In this document: positions 36,148-45,016 of the stretch, one piece after another
Layout: the number at the start of each line of letters is the position of its first letter
How positions within the stretch are numbered: position 1 is the first letter of the stretch
NCBI GenBank assembly: GCA_016706545.1
Contig: JADJJK010000002.1
Span: 62,001-126,000, forward strand
Length of the DNA: 64,000 nt
Source of the DNA: Myxococcales bacterium
GTDB taxonomy: Bacteria > Myxococcota_A > Polyangia > Haliangiales > Haliangiaceae
Reading direction: 5' to 3'
The notes under the pieces: model-generated
What the model saw: the letters and a program-made list of their open reading frames with translations, nothing else
What the model was told of the DNA's origin: nothing
Databases searched by the model: none
Program-made: the position numbers and the translations under genes

Positions 36148-36284
36148 CAGACATCGTGCCGACTTCACGGCGGTGATCGGATCGCAGAGTTACAAGCAGT
36201 TGAGGCTGATGGGGAGTGCCCTCCCCGTGTCCGCGTTTTCACAAAATCCGAGATAACCACGGCGAGTATGTCGTGGTCGTCACA

Positions 36285-36297
36285 GGTCACAGTGACC
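36285..36297. promoter_or_regulatory. Inverted repeat GGTCAC-A-GTGACC in the regulator/thiS divergent region
   Basis: A perfect 6-bp inverted repeat with a one-base spacer lies in the 301-bp region between the divergent Crp/Fnr gene and thiS. The core resembles half of a CRP-type site (GTGA...TCAC) in inverted order, so binding by the adjacent regulator is only a guess. No TPP riboswitch consensus was found in the region. Confidence 0.3.
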
Positions 36298-36412
36298 GCC
36301 AATGTAGGATGAACGACAAAAATCCGCCGGTCTTTGCCAGATCTTGCCAACCAGGTCCGTGCGCTGCGCGAGGCATGGCGCGGGTGAGTGGGCGGCGCTA
36401 AGGTCCGCCTCG

Positions 36413-36622
36413 ATGACGGACATCGAAGTGATCGTCAATGGAGCGCCGCACCGGGTCGCCAGCGGCGCCACCATCAGAGATCTGCTGCTCGCCCTGGGGC
36501 TTGGCGCCAAGCCGGTGGCGGTGGAGCGCAACCGCGAGGTGGTGCCTCGGGCCCGTCATGATCAGACCTCGCTGTGCGCTGGCGATCGGCTGGAGCTGGT
36601 GACCTTCGTGGGCGGCGGCTGA
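36413..36622 (+). CDS. thiS: Sulfur carrier protein ThiS
   Basis: A 69-residue ubiquitin-fold protein that carries the thiocarboxylate sulfur for the thiazole of thiamine. The start IEVIVNGAPHRVASGATI, the central GLGAKPVAVERNREVVPR and the essential C-terminal Gly-Gly (LVTFVGGG) are all present. It precedes thiG by 154 bp, the classical partner order. ThiF, ThiO or ThiH is not in the window. Confidence 0.92.
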   Translation: MTDIEVIVNGAPHRVASGATIRDLLLALGLGAKPVAVERNREVVPRARHDQTSLCAGDRLELVTFVGGG

Positions 36623-36776
36623 GACGGCAGGTCAAAGGAGCGCGGTGGCGACACCGCACTCGACCCTGCTCCGAGCCGGATGGTTGGGCCAGGCCGCAGG
36701 ACCGGCGCGCTCGCGCCCGGGCCGGATCCCCCGTCATCGAGTCGAGCAGCGGCCGCTGCTGTGCTACAGGTGAGCC

Positions 36777-37547
36777 ATGAGCGACACCTGGACCCTGGGC
36801 TCGCGCACGCTGCGCTCTCGCCTCATCGTCGGCACCGGCAAGTACGCCTCGCTGGAGCAAACCAAGGCCGCCATCGAGGCCTCCGGCGCCGAGATCGTCA
36901 CCGTGGCGCTGCGCCGCATCGACCTGACGCAGAAGGGCCCCACCGTTCTCGACGTCATCGATCGCAGCCGGTACATCCTCCTGCCCAACACCGCCGGTTG
37001 CTACACCGCCGACGAGGCCATCCGCACGCTGCACCTGGCGCGCGAGCTGGGCATGGATGAGCTGGTCAAGCTCGAGGTGATAGGCGATCCCAAGACGCTG
37101 TTTCCGGACAACGCCGCCACGGTGGAGGCCGCGACCCGCCTGGTCAAGGAGGGCTTCTCGGTCCTGCCCTACTGCTCGGATGACCTCATCACGTGCAAGC
37201 GGCTGGCGGACGCCGGCTGCCTGGCGGTGATGCCGCTGGCCGCGCCCATTGGCTCTGGCCTTGGCATCCGCAACCCGCACAACCTGCGGCTCATCCTGGA
37301 CAACGTGTCGGTGCCGATCATCGTCGACGCCGGGGTGGGCACGGCGTCTGACGCCGCGGTGGCGATGGAGCTGGGCTGCGCCGCGGTGCTGATGAACACC
37401 GGCATCGCCGCAGCGCAGAACCCGGTGCTGATGGCCGAGGCGATGCGGCTGGGCATCGAGGCCGGCCGCAAGGCCTTCCTGGCGGGCCGCATGCCGCGCA
37501 AGGACTACGCGAACGCCTCGTCGCCCAGCGCCGGGCTCATCGAGTAG
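36777..37547 (+). CDS. thiG: Thiazole synthase ThiG
   Basis: A 256-residue TIM-barrel enzyme that builds the thiazole phosphate from DXP, dehydroglycine and ThiS-COSH. Key parts are SRLIVGTGKYASLEQTKAAI, VTVALRRIDL, the Schiff-base Lys in LVKLEVIGDPKTLFPD (~97), VLPYCSDDLITCKRL, GSGLGIRNPHNLR and VDAGVGTASDAAVAMELG. Length and motifs are typical. It is nine bases ahead of thiE. Confidence 0.95.
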   Translation: MSDTWTLGSRTLRSRLIVGTGKYASLEQTKAAIEASGAEIVTVALRRIDLTQKGPTVLDVIDRSRYILLPNTAGCYTADEAIRTLHLARELGMDELVKLEVIGDPKTLFPDNAATVEAATRLVKEGFSVLPYCSDDLITCKRLADAGCLAVMPLAAPIGSGLGIRNPHNLRLILDNVSVPIIVDAGVGTASDAAVAMELGCAAVLMNTGIAAAQNPVLMAEAMRLGIEAGRKAFLAGRMPRKDYANASSPSAGLIE

Positions 37548-37556
37548 CCTGGCGCC

Positions 37557-38180
37557 ATGCCCCCGCGCCTCGCCGCGCTGCGCCTGGTGGCGATCACGGA
37601 TCCGGCCCTCCCGGCCGCCGAGCTCGTGACGCGGGCGCGCGCGCTGGCCGCGGCGTGCCCGCCCGGCGCGCTGCTCGTGCAGGTTCGAGACAAGGCGGCC
37701 GAGGGCGCCGCGCTGGTGACGCTCGTGCGCGCGCTGGTGGCGGCGGTGCGGCCACACGGCGCGCTGCTGGTGGTCAACGACCGGCTTGATGTCGCGCTGG
37801 CCGCGGGCGCCGACGGCGTCCACCTGCCCGAGGCCGGGATACCGCTCGCGGACGCGCGCGCCATCGCAGGGGCCACCCGCCTCGTGGGCACCTCGCGCCA
37901 CAGCGCGGCGGGCGCCGCCGAGGCCGCGCGGGCCGGCGCGGATCTGGTGCAGCTCGGGCCGATCTGGGCCACGCCCTCGAAGGCCGCCTACGGCGCGCCG
38001 CTGGGGCCCGCCGAGCTGACGGCGGCGCGCGCGCTCCTCGACGCCGCGCGGTCGGATGCGTGCCTGGTGGCGGTGGGGGGCATCGACGCTGCGCGCGCGC
38101 AGCTCGCGCGCGAAGCTGGCGCCCACGCGGTGGCGGCCATCCGCGCCGCGTGGGCTGACGCCGGTCTCGCGCTGAGGTAG
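37557..38180 (+). CDS. thiE: Thiamine-phosphate synthase ThiE
   Basis: A 207-residue TIM-barrel protein joining HMP-PP and thiazole phosphate. Family blocks are LVAITDPAL, LVQVRDKAAEGA, LLVVNDRLDVALAAGADGVHLPE, VGTSRHSAAGAAEAARAGADLVQLGPIWATPSK and VAVGGID. It ends the thiS-thiG-thiE set and converges on the CBM20 gene. Confidence 0.92.
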   Translation: MPPRLAALRLVAITDPALPAAELVTRARALAAACPPGALLVQVRDKAAEGAALVTLVRALVAAVRPHGALLVVNDRLDVALAAGADGVHLPEAGIPLADARAIAGATRLVGTSRHSAAGAAEAARAGADLVQLGPIWATPSKAAYGAPLGPAELTAARALLDAARSDACLVAVGGIDAARAQLAREAGAHAVAAIRAAWADAGLALR

Positions 38181-38194
38181 CCCGAGGTCGCCAG

Positions 38195-38262
38195 GCCCCG
38201 CGGCCCTGGCGCCCGGCTGACTCCGGCGCCCGGCGGCCCTGGCGGCCCTGGCGGCCGGCGAG
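38195..38262. repeat. GC-rich repeats between convergent genes
   Basis: Repeated CCCTGGCGG units (three) and GGCGCCCGGC units (two) fill the 88-bp gap between thiE and the CBM20 gene. They can fold into GC-rich hairpins and may serve as a bidirectional transcription stop. Confidence 0.5.
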
Positions 38263-38268
38263 GCGCGC

Positions 38269-38616
38269 TCAGCGCCAGGTGCAGTCGATGCGCGGCGCGG
38301 CCACCGCGGTGCGGTTGTCGCCGCGCTCCCAGAGCAGGTCGCCGCCTGAGCGACGCACCAGGAACTTGAAATCAAACGCCACGTCGAGCGGCAGATCGAT
38401 CGCGACGCGCCAGAGGTCTTCCTCGAGCGTCATCGCCACCGCGTGCTCCGCGTTCCACTCGCCGAGCGCTGGCGGGCCCCCGCACAGGAGCACCTGCGCC
38501 CCTGGCTCGAGCGGGACACCAGCGAGCGCGAGCGTGACCGGGCCCATGGCGGCGGGGGAGTCGCCGGCATCGGCGGGCGGGCTGCGCAGCAGCCGCGGCG
38601 CTGTCCTCGGCCTCAT
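38269..38616 (-). CDS. Stand-alone CBM20-like starch-binding domain protein
   Basis: A 115-residue protein made almost entirely of one CBM20-type beta sandwich: LLCGGPPALGEWNAEHAVAM, then DLWRVAIDLPLDVAFDFKFLV and the closing LLWERGDNRTA. The aromatic Trp positions typical of glucan binding (GEWN, DLWR, LLWERG) are present. There is no catalytic domain and no clear signal peptide. The ATG is seven bases after the stop of the gene upstream (38624-39040), so both are co-transcribed. It could bind glycogen or be a regulatory module; function is not established. Confidence 0.7.
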   Translation of the reverse strand: MRPRTAPRLLRSPPADAGDSPAAMGPVTLALAGVPLEPGAQVLLCGGPPALGEWNAEHAVAMTLEEDLWRVAIDLPLDVAFDFKFLVRRSGGDLLWERGDNRTAVAAPRIDCTWR

Positions 38617-38623
38617 CGACCGC

Positions 38624-39040
38624 TCATCGTCTCACCGGCGCGGCGGCCTCCTCGCCACCGGCCGCGGCGGCCTCCTCGACATCCTCGACGTCGGGTGCGG
38701 CGGCCTCATCGACCTCGGACGCGGGGCCAGGCTCGGCCGTCAGCTCGGCGACGGGCGCGTGTACCGGCGCCGCGGGCGCGGACCTCGGCGCCTCGTGCGC
38801 GGCCCCCGGCGCCGCGTGCGCGACGAGCGCGTCGAGCTGGGCCTCGACCGCGGTCAGGCGATCCCCGATGGCCAGGAGCGCCGTCCGCAGCGCCCGCACC
38901 TGGACGAGATCATACGCGGGCAGCTCCGGCAACCCCGCCCTGTTACACGCGAGCTCGAGCATCGCAGGAGCGGAGTAGTAGTCGTACCGCAGCCGCAACG
39001 CCTCGATGAGCAGTTCCCGTTGAATCGCTAGAGTCCCCAT
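38624..39040 (-). CDS. Hypothetical protein with Ala/Glu-rich tail
   Basis: A 138-residue protein, not recognised. The first ~60 residues are a compact helical domain (LAIQRELLIEALRLRYDYYS, MLELACNRAGLPELPAYDL), followed by a short coiled-coil-like helix (LRTALLAIGDRLTAVEAQL) and a disordered Ala/Pro/Glu tail. ATG 39040 (MGTLAI) is preferred over 39061. It is co-transcribed with the CBM20 gene, suggesting a joint role. Confidence 0.6.
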   Translation of the reverse strand: MGTLAIQRELLIEALRLRYDYYSAPAMLELACNRAGLPELPAYDLVQVRALRTALLAIGDRLTAVEAQLDALVAHAAPGAAHEAPRSAPAAPVHAPVAELTAEPGPASEVDEAAAPDVEDVEEAAAAGGEEAAAPVRR

Positions 39041-39174
39041 ATCGTGGCGGCAGTCTAGCACTCCTGCGTCAGTCCATCATCGGCTGCGACCGTCGCGGCG
39101 CGGGCGGCGCTGCCCGGACCTCGCAAGGACGTCCACGGACATCCACCGGGCGTCCCGCGGCGCCGGGCGAGCGC

Positions 39175-41073
39175 TCAGTCCGCCAGCACGCGCACCGCAA
39201 AGCCGGCGCCGTCGTCGGTCGGGGCCACCGTGTAGATGACGCCGTCGTCCGCGCGGCGGTGGTTGGCGTCGAACGCCACCGCGCCGGTGACGCCTGCCAG
39301 TTGCAGGCCGGGCAAGCGCTCGACCACGGCCGCGGCGCTGCGCCCTCCCGAGGACGCCACGAGCTGCGCCGCGTCGTAAGCGTAGGCGTCGATCGCGCCG
39401 GGCGGCCGGCCGTGAACGTGGACGAAGCGCTCCACGAAGCGCTGCGCCACCGGATCGAGCGGATCGGCGTAGAAGCCAGGCGCCAGCAGCGCGCCCACCG
39501 CGTTGCGGCCCGCGTCGACGGCGAAGTCGTCGCCCAGCCCCTCCGCGGTGGACAACAGCACGATCGGCCGCCCGCCCTGCGCCTTCTTCTCGCCAGCGGG
39601 CCGCGGCACCAGCCCCGCGGCGGCCAGCGCTGGCGCGATGAGCTCCAGCATGTCCGCCTGATCAGGAACGAACACAGCCTGCCAGCTCCCCTCGACCTTC
39701 TTGACCACCGACGCGAACGACTTGGTGTCCGCCGGGTAGGTGTGGGTCGACACCAGCGAGCCGCCGAGGCGGCTGACCTCCGCCACGAACGCGGCGGACA
39801 CCGCGCGCCCGTAGCCGCTCTCTGGCGACAGCACGGCGAACTTGCGCAGGCCCGCGGCGAACCCGCGCCGCGCCAGCGCGCGCGCCCTGGCCTCCGCCGA
39901 GTGCATCAGGTGAAAGACATAGCGACCGCTGGCTCGCTCCTCGGGGCGTGAGGCCAACGACAAGAGCGCCACCTGCGCCTGATCAGCGCGCGCCGCGGTG
40001 GCGTCGACCGCCGCGCCGCCGATGGGGCCGACCACCGCCACCGCGCCCAGCCCCACCAGCTCGTCGAAGGCCGCCACCGACTGCTCCGCGCTGTCGGCGT
40101 TGCGGACCTCCACGATGGCCGAGCCTCGACCATCACCGGCGCCCGCGGCCAGCGCCAGCCCCAGCGCCGCGGACTCCCCGACCCGGCTCTGCTTGCCGAC
40201 GAGCGGCAAGATGGCCCCCACCGTGCCCGGCGCGCCCGCGACCGGCGACGCCGCGGAGGCCACCGCCGAGAGCCCGAGCTTTGCCCGCAGCTTCCCGGTC
40301 TGCTCGCGCACCTTGCGCGCGTCCTCCGGCTTGCCCGCCGCCTCACGCAGCGCGGCCACCCGCGGGCCGAGGATGGCGCGAGCGGGCCCCTGATCGTCCT
40401 CGATCACGTCCCACGCCTCCAGCACCGCGGGGTCTTGCGACAGCGCCACCAGCGCCTCCACCCGCTCGAGCACGTACGCGCGCTCGATGGGGGTGGCCAC
40501 GCGAAACCATTGATCGTAGATCGGCAGCGCGGCCAGCGTCTCCTGCGCCGCGGTGCTCTCGGCCAGCGCCGCCAGGTACTCGCCGCGCTCGGGATCGCCG
40601 TCGATGGCGGCCTCGGATCTGCGGAGCAGCGGCAGCGCCTGCTTGCGCTCCCCGCGATACGAGAGGGTCAGCCCCAGATACAGCGTGGCGCGGGCCACGA
40701 TGCGCTCGTCCGCCTCGCTCTCGAGCACCTCGCGCAACACGCTCTCGGCGGCGGCGTACTCCCGGGCCTTCACGTGGGCCATCCCGGCGTAGAGCTGCGC
40801 AAACGGCGCGATGGGATCATCGGGGAACTCGGTGGCGATGGCCTCCAGCTCCGCGGCGCCGGTGCCGTCGCGCAGAAACAAGGCACGAGCGTCGACGAAG
40901 CGGTTCTTGGCGGCCGGATCTCCGCTCGAGGGCAGCTCCGGCACCAACGTGCGCCGGGTGCCTCGAGGACATCCGGTCAAGAGCAGCGCGGCGAGCGAGA
41001 CCAGGAGGCCCAACGCCATCGGCGTGGCGAGCCAGGACCTGCCCCGGCCAGGGAAACTTGCGAAGGACTCCAT
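39175..41073 (-). CDS. TPR plus periplasmic-binding-fold lipoprotein (LpoA/LivK-like)
   Basis: A 632-residue lipoprotein (leader MALGLLVSLAALLLTGCPRG with lipobox Cys near residue 33). Residues ~50-290 form TPR-like helical repeats (AQLYAGMAHVKAREYAAAESVL, TLYLGLTLSYRGERKQALPLL). From ~320 a type I periplasmic-binding fold begins (VGAILPLVGKQSRVGESAALGLALAAG, VVGPIGGAAVDATAARADQAQVALLSL, FAVLSPESGYGRAVSAAFVAEV). The architecture matches LpoA/YraM-type activators of penicillin-binding proteins and related amino acid receptors. ATG 41073 matches the signal peptide. Binding partner and ligand are unknown. Confidence 0.8.
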   Translation of the reverse strand: MESFASFPGRGRSWLATPMALGLLVSLAALLLTGCPRGTRRTLVPELPSSGDPAAKNRFVDARALFLRDGTGAAELEAIATEFPDDPIAPFAQLYAGMAHVKAREYAAAESVLREVLESEADERIVARATLYLGLTLSYRGERKQALPLLRRSEAAIDGDPERGEYLAALAESTAAQETLAALPIYDQWFRVATPIERAYVLERVEALVALSQDPAVLEAWDVIEDDQGPARAILGPRVAALREAAGKPEDARKVREQTGKLRAKLGLSAVASAASPVAGAPGTVGAILPLVGKQSRVGESAALGLALAAGAGDGRGSAIVEVRNADSAEQSVAAFDELVGLGAVAVVGPIGGAAVDATAARADQAQVALLSLASRPEERASGRYVFHLMHSAEARARALARRGFAAGLRKFAVLSPESGYGRAVSAAFVAEVSRLGGSLVSTHTYPADTKSFASVVKKVEGSWQAVFVPDQADMLELIAPALAAAGLVPRPAGEKKAQGGRPIVLLSTAEGLGDDFAVDAGRNAVGALLAPGFYADPLDPVAQRFVERFVHVHGRPPGAIDAYAYDAAQLVASSGGRSAAAVVERLPGLQLAGVTGAVAFDANHRRADDGVIYTVAPTDDGAGFAVRVLAD

Positions 41074-41203
41074 GACCTGACCATAACGGCCGGGGCCGCC
41101 CCCTGCAACGTGGCCGCTTCGCCGCGCGCGGCTTTCCGCCGGCGGCGGTGGTTCTCTGCGACGCGCGCTGGCGTCGCCGACCGGCGCGAGTATGCTGCGC
41201 GGC

Positions 41204-42253
41204 ATGGCTCGTCAGCAAAGGCTCTCCACCATCATGGACCGCGGCTTCGCCGCGCTCGACGACGGCGACTACGACGCCGCCGAGGCCGCGTTGATGCAGG
41301 CGCAGCGCATCGATCGCCAGCACCCGGATGTCCTGGTCCTCGATGGCGAGCTCAACCTGATCGCCGAGGAGTTCGGCACCGCAGAGGAGAGCTTTCGCAA
41401 GGCGATGGCGGCGGCACCTGACGCCCTGCCGCCGCGGCTTGGCCTTGGCCGTACGCTGCTGTCCCAGCTCTTCGAGGCGCAGGACGCCGGCGATGAGCGC
41501 GCCGCGCGCGAAGCGGCGGACGAGATCTTGCAGGTGCTGGCGGTGGTGCCGCGCGATTCCGAGGACCACCCGGAGTCGCTGCTCACCCGGCTGGCGGCGC
41601 TCGCTGGCGTGGGTGGCAAGCACGAAGCGGGGCCCCAGCTGCTGGTCATCGCCGACGAGACGATCGAGGTGTTGCCGGAGCTGGCGCTGGACGCGGCGTC
41701 GCCGGTCGCGGTGTTCGATCTACCGCGCGTGCTCGGCTGGCTCGAGCGGGCCGCGGCGCAGCAAGAGCTGCGCGCCGACGCGCTGCACATGCGCGGGATG
41801 GTGCTGGCGGACAACGACCAGCGCGAGCAGATGATCGCCGCCTGGTCCGAGGTGTGGCGCCTCGATGGCGCCGACGACGCGCCGCCACCAGAGGTCACGG
41901 CCACCGATGAGGAGTTCGAGGAGATGGCGCAGGCCGCGCTGCAAGAGCTGCCGCCGGAGCTGCGCGAGCGCCTGCGCCGCGCCGCCATCCTGGTGGACGA
42001 TCGGCCGCCGCTGGAGATGGTGGCCGAGGGGGTGGACCCGCGTAGCCTCGGCCTGTTCACCGGCACGCCCACCACCGAGGAGCAAGGCGGCCAGCCGGCG
42101 CTGACCCACATCTACCTGTTCAAGCAGAACCTCGAGCGCATGTGCCGCGACCTCGACGAGCTCGCCGAGCAAGTCCAGATCACGGTGTGGCACGAGACCG
42201 CGCACTTCTTCGGCCTGGACGAAGACGGCGTGAGCGACCTGGGCCTGGCCTGA
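41204..42253 (+). CDS. TPR protein with C-terminal zincin (MMP-like, HExxH) domain
   Basis: A 349-residue protein with N-terminal TPR-like repeats (~10-75: MDRGFAALDDGDYDAAEAAL, LNLIAEEFGTAEESFRKAM), a helical middle and a C-terminal Zincin_1-type domain: EEFEEMAQAALQELPPELRERL, PRSLGLFTG, THIYLFKQNLERMC and the zinc motif VWHETAHFFGLDEDG (~333). Only the zincin part is a known family (about 100-130 residues as a stand-alone protein). The fusion to TPRs is uncommon. No signal peptide is seen, so it is cytoplasmic. ATG 41204 is chosen; 41192 adds four residues. Confidence 0.75.
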   Translation: MARQQRLSTIMDRGFAALDDGDYDAAEAALMQAQRIDRQHPDVLVLDGELNLIAEEFGTAEESFRKAMAAAPDALPPRLGLGRTLLSQLFEAQDAGDERAAREAADEILQVLAVVPRDSEDHPESLLTRLAALAGVGGKHEAGPQLLVIADETIEVLPELALDAASPVAVFDLPRVLGWLERAAAQQELRADALHMRGMVLADNDQREQMIAAWSEVWRLDGADDAPPPEVTATDEEFEEMAQAALQELPPELRERLRRAAILVDDRPPLEMVAEGVDPRSLGLFTGTPTTEEQGGQPALTHIYLFKQNLERMCRDLDELAEQVQITVWHETAHFFGLDEDGVSDLGLA

Positions 42254-42326
42254 CGACGGCCTGGCGGCGCCCTGACGGCGCCCAGACGACGGCCTGGCGG
42301 CGCCCAGACGACGGCGCCGACGGCGC
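42254..42326. repeat. Tandem repeat between convergent genes
   Basis: Units of GACGACGGCCTGGCGGCGCCC and a shortened TGACGGCGCCC form recur about four times between the TPR-zincin gene (plus) and the TolC-like gene (minus). The repeat starts within the stop codon of the first gene and ends at the stop of the second. Confidence 0.65.
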
Positions 42327-43790
42327 CTACTGTCCGGTCGCGCGTCGCAGCTCGGCCCAGGCGTCGGCGAGCTGCCACTCCGCGAGCACCAGGCTGCCTT
42401 GCGCCGCGGTCAGCGCCGCTTGCGCGTCCGCCACCTCGATCTGCCCGCCCAGCCCCTGGCCGTAGCGCGCCTCGGCCAGGTGCAGCGACGACTGCGCCGC
42501 GGACACCGCCTCGGTCGAGGCCTGCACGCTGGCCAGGTTGGCGACGATCCGCGCCCGCGCCACCTCCAGCGCCGCGGTCAGCGACACCAGCAAGGCGTCG
42601 CGCTGGGCCACCGCCGCCCGCAGGTTGGCCCGGGCGATCCGGACCTCGGCTTGCGCGCGACCACCGTCCCACGCCGTCCACGACAGCGAGACCCCGGCGG
42701 TCCATGACGGTTGCGGCGTCCAGTCCGACGAGTCGGGCCCCCACTGCGAGTTGGCGAACGCGGACAAGACCGGCCGCTTGCCCGCCTGCGCGGCCGCCAC
42801 CGACGCATCGGACGCGGCGATCTGCCGGTCGAGCTGCGCCAGCTCGGGCCGCCGCGCCCGCGCCGCGGCCACCAGCGCGGGCAGCTCCAGGCTCGGCCCC
42901 TGCGTCGGCGCTGGCCAGGTCAGCTCCGTCACCACCTGCCGGGCCGGATCCAGCCAGCCGATGGCGGCGCGCAGGTTGCCCAGCGCCACCGCCTGGTTGC
43001 TCTGCGCCTGCGCGAGCTGCGAGCGCGCGCTCGCGGCGCGCGCCTGCGCCTGCGCCACCTCGATGGGATCGCGCGCCCCGGCCGCCACGAAGCCCCGCGC
43101 TTGCTCCAGGTGCAAGAGCTCGCTGTCGACCGCCGCCTGCGCCACCACCACCAGGTGATGCCTCGCCACCGCCTCGAGATAGGACTGCTCGGCCGCGGTC
43201 TTGACCTCCAGCTCGCTCACTCGAACGCTGAACTCGGCGGCAGACGCCGAGGTCTCGGCGGCGCGGATGGAAGCGGCGGTCTGGCCAAAATCGTAGAGCC
43301 GCCATGACACCTGCGCCGAGACGCCCGTCGAGGTGGCCGGATCGAAGAACCCACCGCAGCTCTGGCTCGGGTCCCCGGCGCAGGTCCGCACCGGCGTGGA
43401 GCCCACCGACGCGGTGGCGCCGAGCTGGGCGGTGGGGCGCAGGGGCACCCGCGCCAGCTCGACCCGCCCGCGGCTGGCGTCTTCCTGGGCCCGCACCTGG
43501 CGCAGCGAAGACTGCTGGGACAGCGCCAGCTCCACCGCCTGGGCCAGGGTCATGCGCACCACGCCGGAGTCAAGGACCTCCGGCGCGGTCACCGGGGCCA
43601 CGACCGGACCTGGCGCAGCCACCGGGGCCGCCACCGGAGCAGGCTTGGCCACCGGAGCCACGACCGGCGCAGGCGCTGCCACGGCTGCAGGCGTCGGCTG
43701 CGCCTCGGCCGCCCCGGAGACCAGGCACAGCGTCAGGACCACCAGGGCAACGCGGCGACCTGCGGAGACTTCAGAGCTGCAAGCGATCAT
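42327..43790 (-). CDS. TolC-family outer-membrane efflux channel
   Basis: A 487-residue outer-membrane factor. A signal peptide (ALVVLTLCLVSGAAEAQ) precedes an Ala/Pro/Val-rich linker of repeated PVVAPV units (~30-70). Two OEP repeats follow: MTLAQAVELALSQQSSLRQV starts the first, and LVAAARARRPELAQLDRQIAASDASVAAAQAGKRP marks the second, with SLSWTAWDGGRAQAEV as the strand region. The ATG overlaps the stop of the MacB-like permease gene (ATGA). It is the last gene of a complete tripartite export operon. Confidence 0.9.
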   Translation of the reverse strand: MIACSSEVSAGRRVALVVLTLCLVSGAAEAQPTPAAVAAPAPVVAPVAKPAPVAAPVAAPGPVVAPVTAPEVLDSGVVRMTLAQAVELALSQQSSLRQVRAQEDASRGRVELARVPLRPTAQLGATASVGSTPVRTCAGDPSQSCGGFFDPATSTGVSAQVSWRLYDFGQTAASIRAAETSASAAEFSVRVSELEVKTAAEQSYLEAVARHHLVVVAQAAVDSELLHLEQARGFVAAGARDPIEVAQAQARAASARSQLAQAQSNQAVALGNLRAAIGWLDPARQVVTELTWPAPTQGPSLELPALVAAARARRPELAQLDRQIAASDASVAAAQAGKRPVLSAFANSQWGPDSSDWTPQPSWTAGVSLSWTAWDGGRAQAEVRIARANLRAAVAQRDALLVSLTAALEVARARIVANLASVQASTEAVSAAQSSLHLAEARYGQGLGGQIEVADAQAALTAAQGSLVLAEWQLADAWAELRRATGQ

Positions 43791-45016
43791 GACTCGTACC
43801 TCAGCGCGGTGATCGGATCGAGCCGCGAAGCGCGGATCGCCGGATACAGACCAAACACCACGCCGACGCCTCCCGAGACCAGGAAGGCGACCGCGGCGGT
43901 GGTGGCTGGGAAGAACATCTTCCAGCCGAAGTAGCCGGCCATGTACTTGGCGGCCAGCGCGCCGAGCGCCAGCCCCAGCACGCCGCCGAGCAGCGCCAGC
44001 GACATCGACTCGACGAGGAACTGGGTCATCACGTCGCCTGGACGCGCGCCCACCGCCATGCGGATGCCGATCTCACGGGTGCGCTCGATCACGCTCACCA
44101 GCATGATGTTCATGACGCCGATGCCGCCGACGAACAACGACACCGCCGCCACCAGCGCCAGCAACGTGGCGATGCGCTCCGTGGACTGCTGCTGGGCCTT
44201 GGCGAACTCGGCCGGGTTGCGGATGCGAAAGTCATCCTCGTCTGCGTCGGCCAGCTTGTGCCAGTCTCGCAGGTTGGCGGTGATCGCGGCCATCGTCGAT
44301 TCCGCCAGCTCGTCCGAGGTCATCGACACCAGGATCTGACCGCGGATGTAGTTGGCCACGCCCTTCTCCAGCTTCTGCCGGTGCGTGCCAACCGGGATGA
44401 TCACCGTGTCGTCGTTGTCTCCCATCGGGCCCTGCCCCTTGCTGGTCAACACGCCGACGACTTCATACGGCTGGCCTTGGATGCGGACGGTCTGGCCGAT
44501 GGGATCGGAGCTGGGAAAGAGCTGCTTGACCACCGTCTGTCCAAGGATCGCGATCTTGGCGGTGCTGCGCCCGGTGTCCTCGTCGAACACCACGCCGCGC
44601 TCGGCCGTCCAGTTGCGGATGCGAAACCAGTCCGCCGTGCTGCCGAGCACGCTGGTGTTCCAGTTGGACTCTTCAGACGAGATCTGGGTGCGAGTTTGCA
44701 GCACGGGCGCCACCCAGCGGATGCTGGAGATCTCGCCGCTCGACAGCCGCGACAGATCCGTCCAGGTCAACGACTGCCGAGATCCGGCGCCGCCCGACGC
44801 GCCAAACGAAGGCCCCGCGCCGTTGGTGATGATGAGCACGTTGGTGCCGAGGCTCTGGAACACCTCGCGCACCGACTGCTGCGCGCCCTGGCCGGAGGCG
44901 ACCATGGCGATGACCGCGCCGATGCCAAAGACGATGCCCAGCATGGTCAGCAGGGAACGAACCCAGGAACGCCACAGCGCTCGCCAGGCCAAAGACAGCG
45001 TGGTCAGAAGGCTCAT
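43787..45016 (-). CDS. MacB-like ABC transporter permease
   Basis: A 409-residue FtsX/MacB-type permease: one N-terminal helix (RSLLTMLGIVFGIGAVIAMVASGQGAQ), a large periplasmic domain (~50-270) and three C-terminal helices starting at LLALVAAVSLFVGGIGVMNIMLVSV. The hallmark RTREIGIRMAVGARPGDVMTQFLVES is present. Type VII ABC permeases of this kind drive export of peptides, lipoproteins or macrolides from the periplasm by mechanotransmission. The ATPase is a separate gene upstream, overlapping by ATGA. The substrate is unknown. Confidence 0.92.
   Translation of the reverse strand: MSLLTTLSLAWRALWRSWVRSLLTMLGIVFGIGAVIAMVASGQGAQQSVREVFQSLGTNVLIITNGAGPSFGASGGAGSRQSLTWTDLSRLSSGEISSIRWVAPVLQTRTQISSEESNWNTSVLGSTADWFRIRNWTAERGVVFDEDTGRSTAKIAILGQTVVKQLFPSSDPIGQTVRIQGQPYEVVGVLTSKGQGPMGDNDDTVIIPVGTHRQKLEKGVANYIRGQILVSMTSDELAESTMAAITANLRDWHKLADADEDDFRIRNPAEFAKAQQQSTERIATLLALVAAVSLFVGGIGVMNIMLVSVIERTREIGIRMAVGARPGDVMTQFLVESMSLALLGGVLGLALGALAAKYMAGYFGWKMFFPATTAAVAFLVSGGVGVVFGLYPAIRASRLDPITALRYES

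Noticed and set aside
36112..36412. TPP riboswitch upstream of thiS
   Set aside because: The conserved CUGAGA and ACCUGAUC-like blocks were not found in this region or before thiG.
36623..36776. tRNA or small RNA gene between thiS and thiG
   Set aside because: No cloverleaf-like pattern or terminator was seen in the 154-bp gap.
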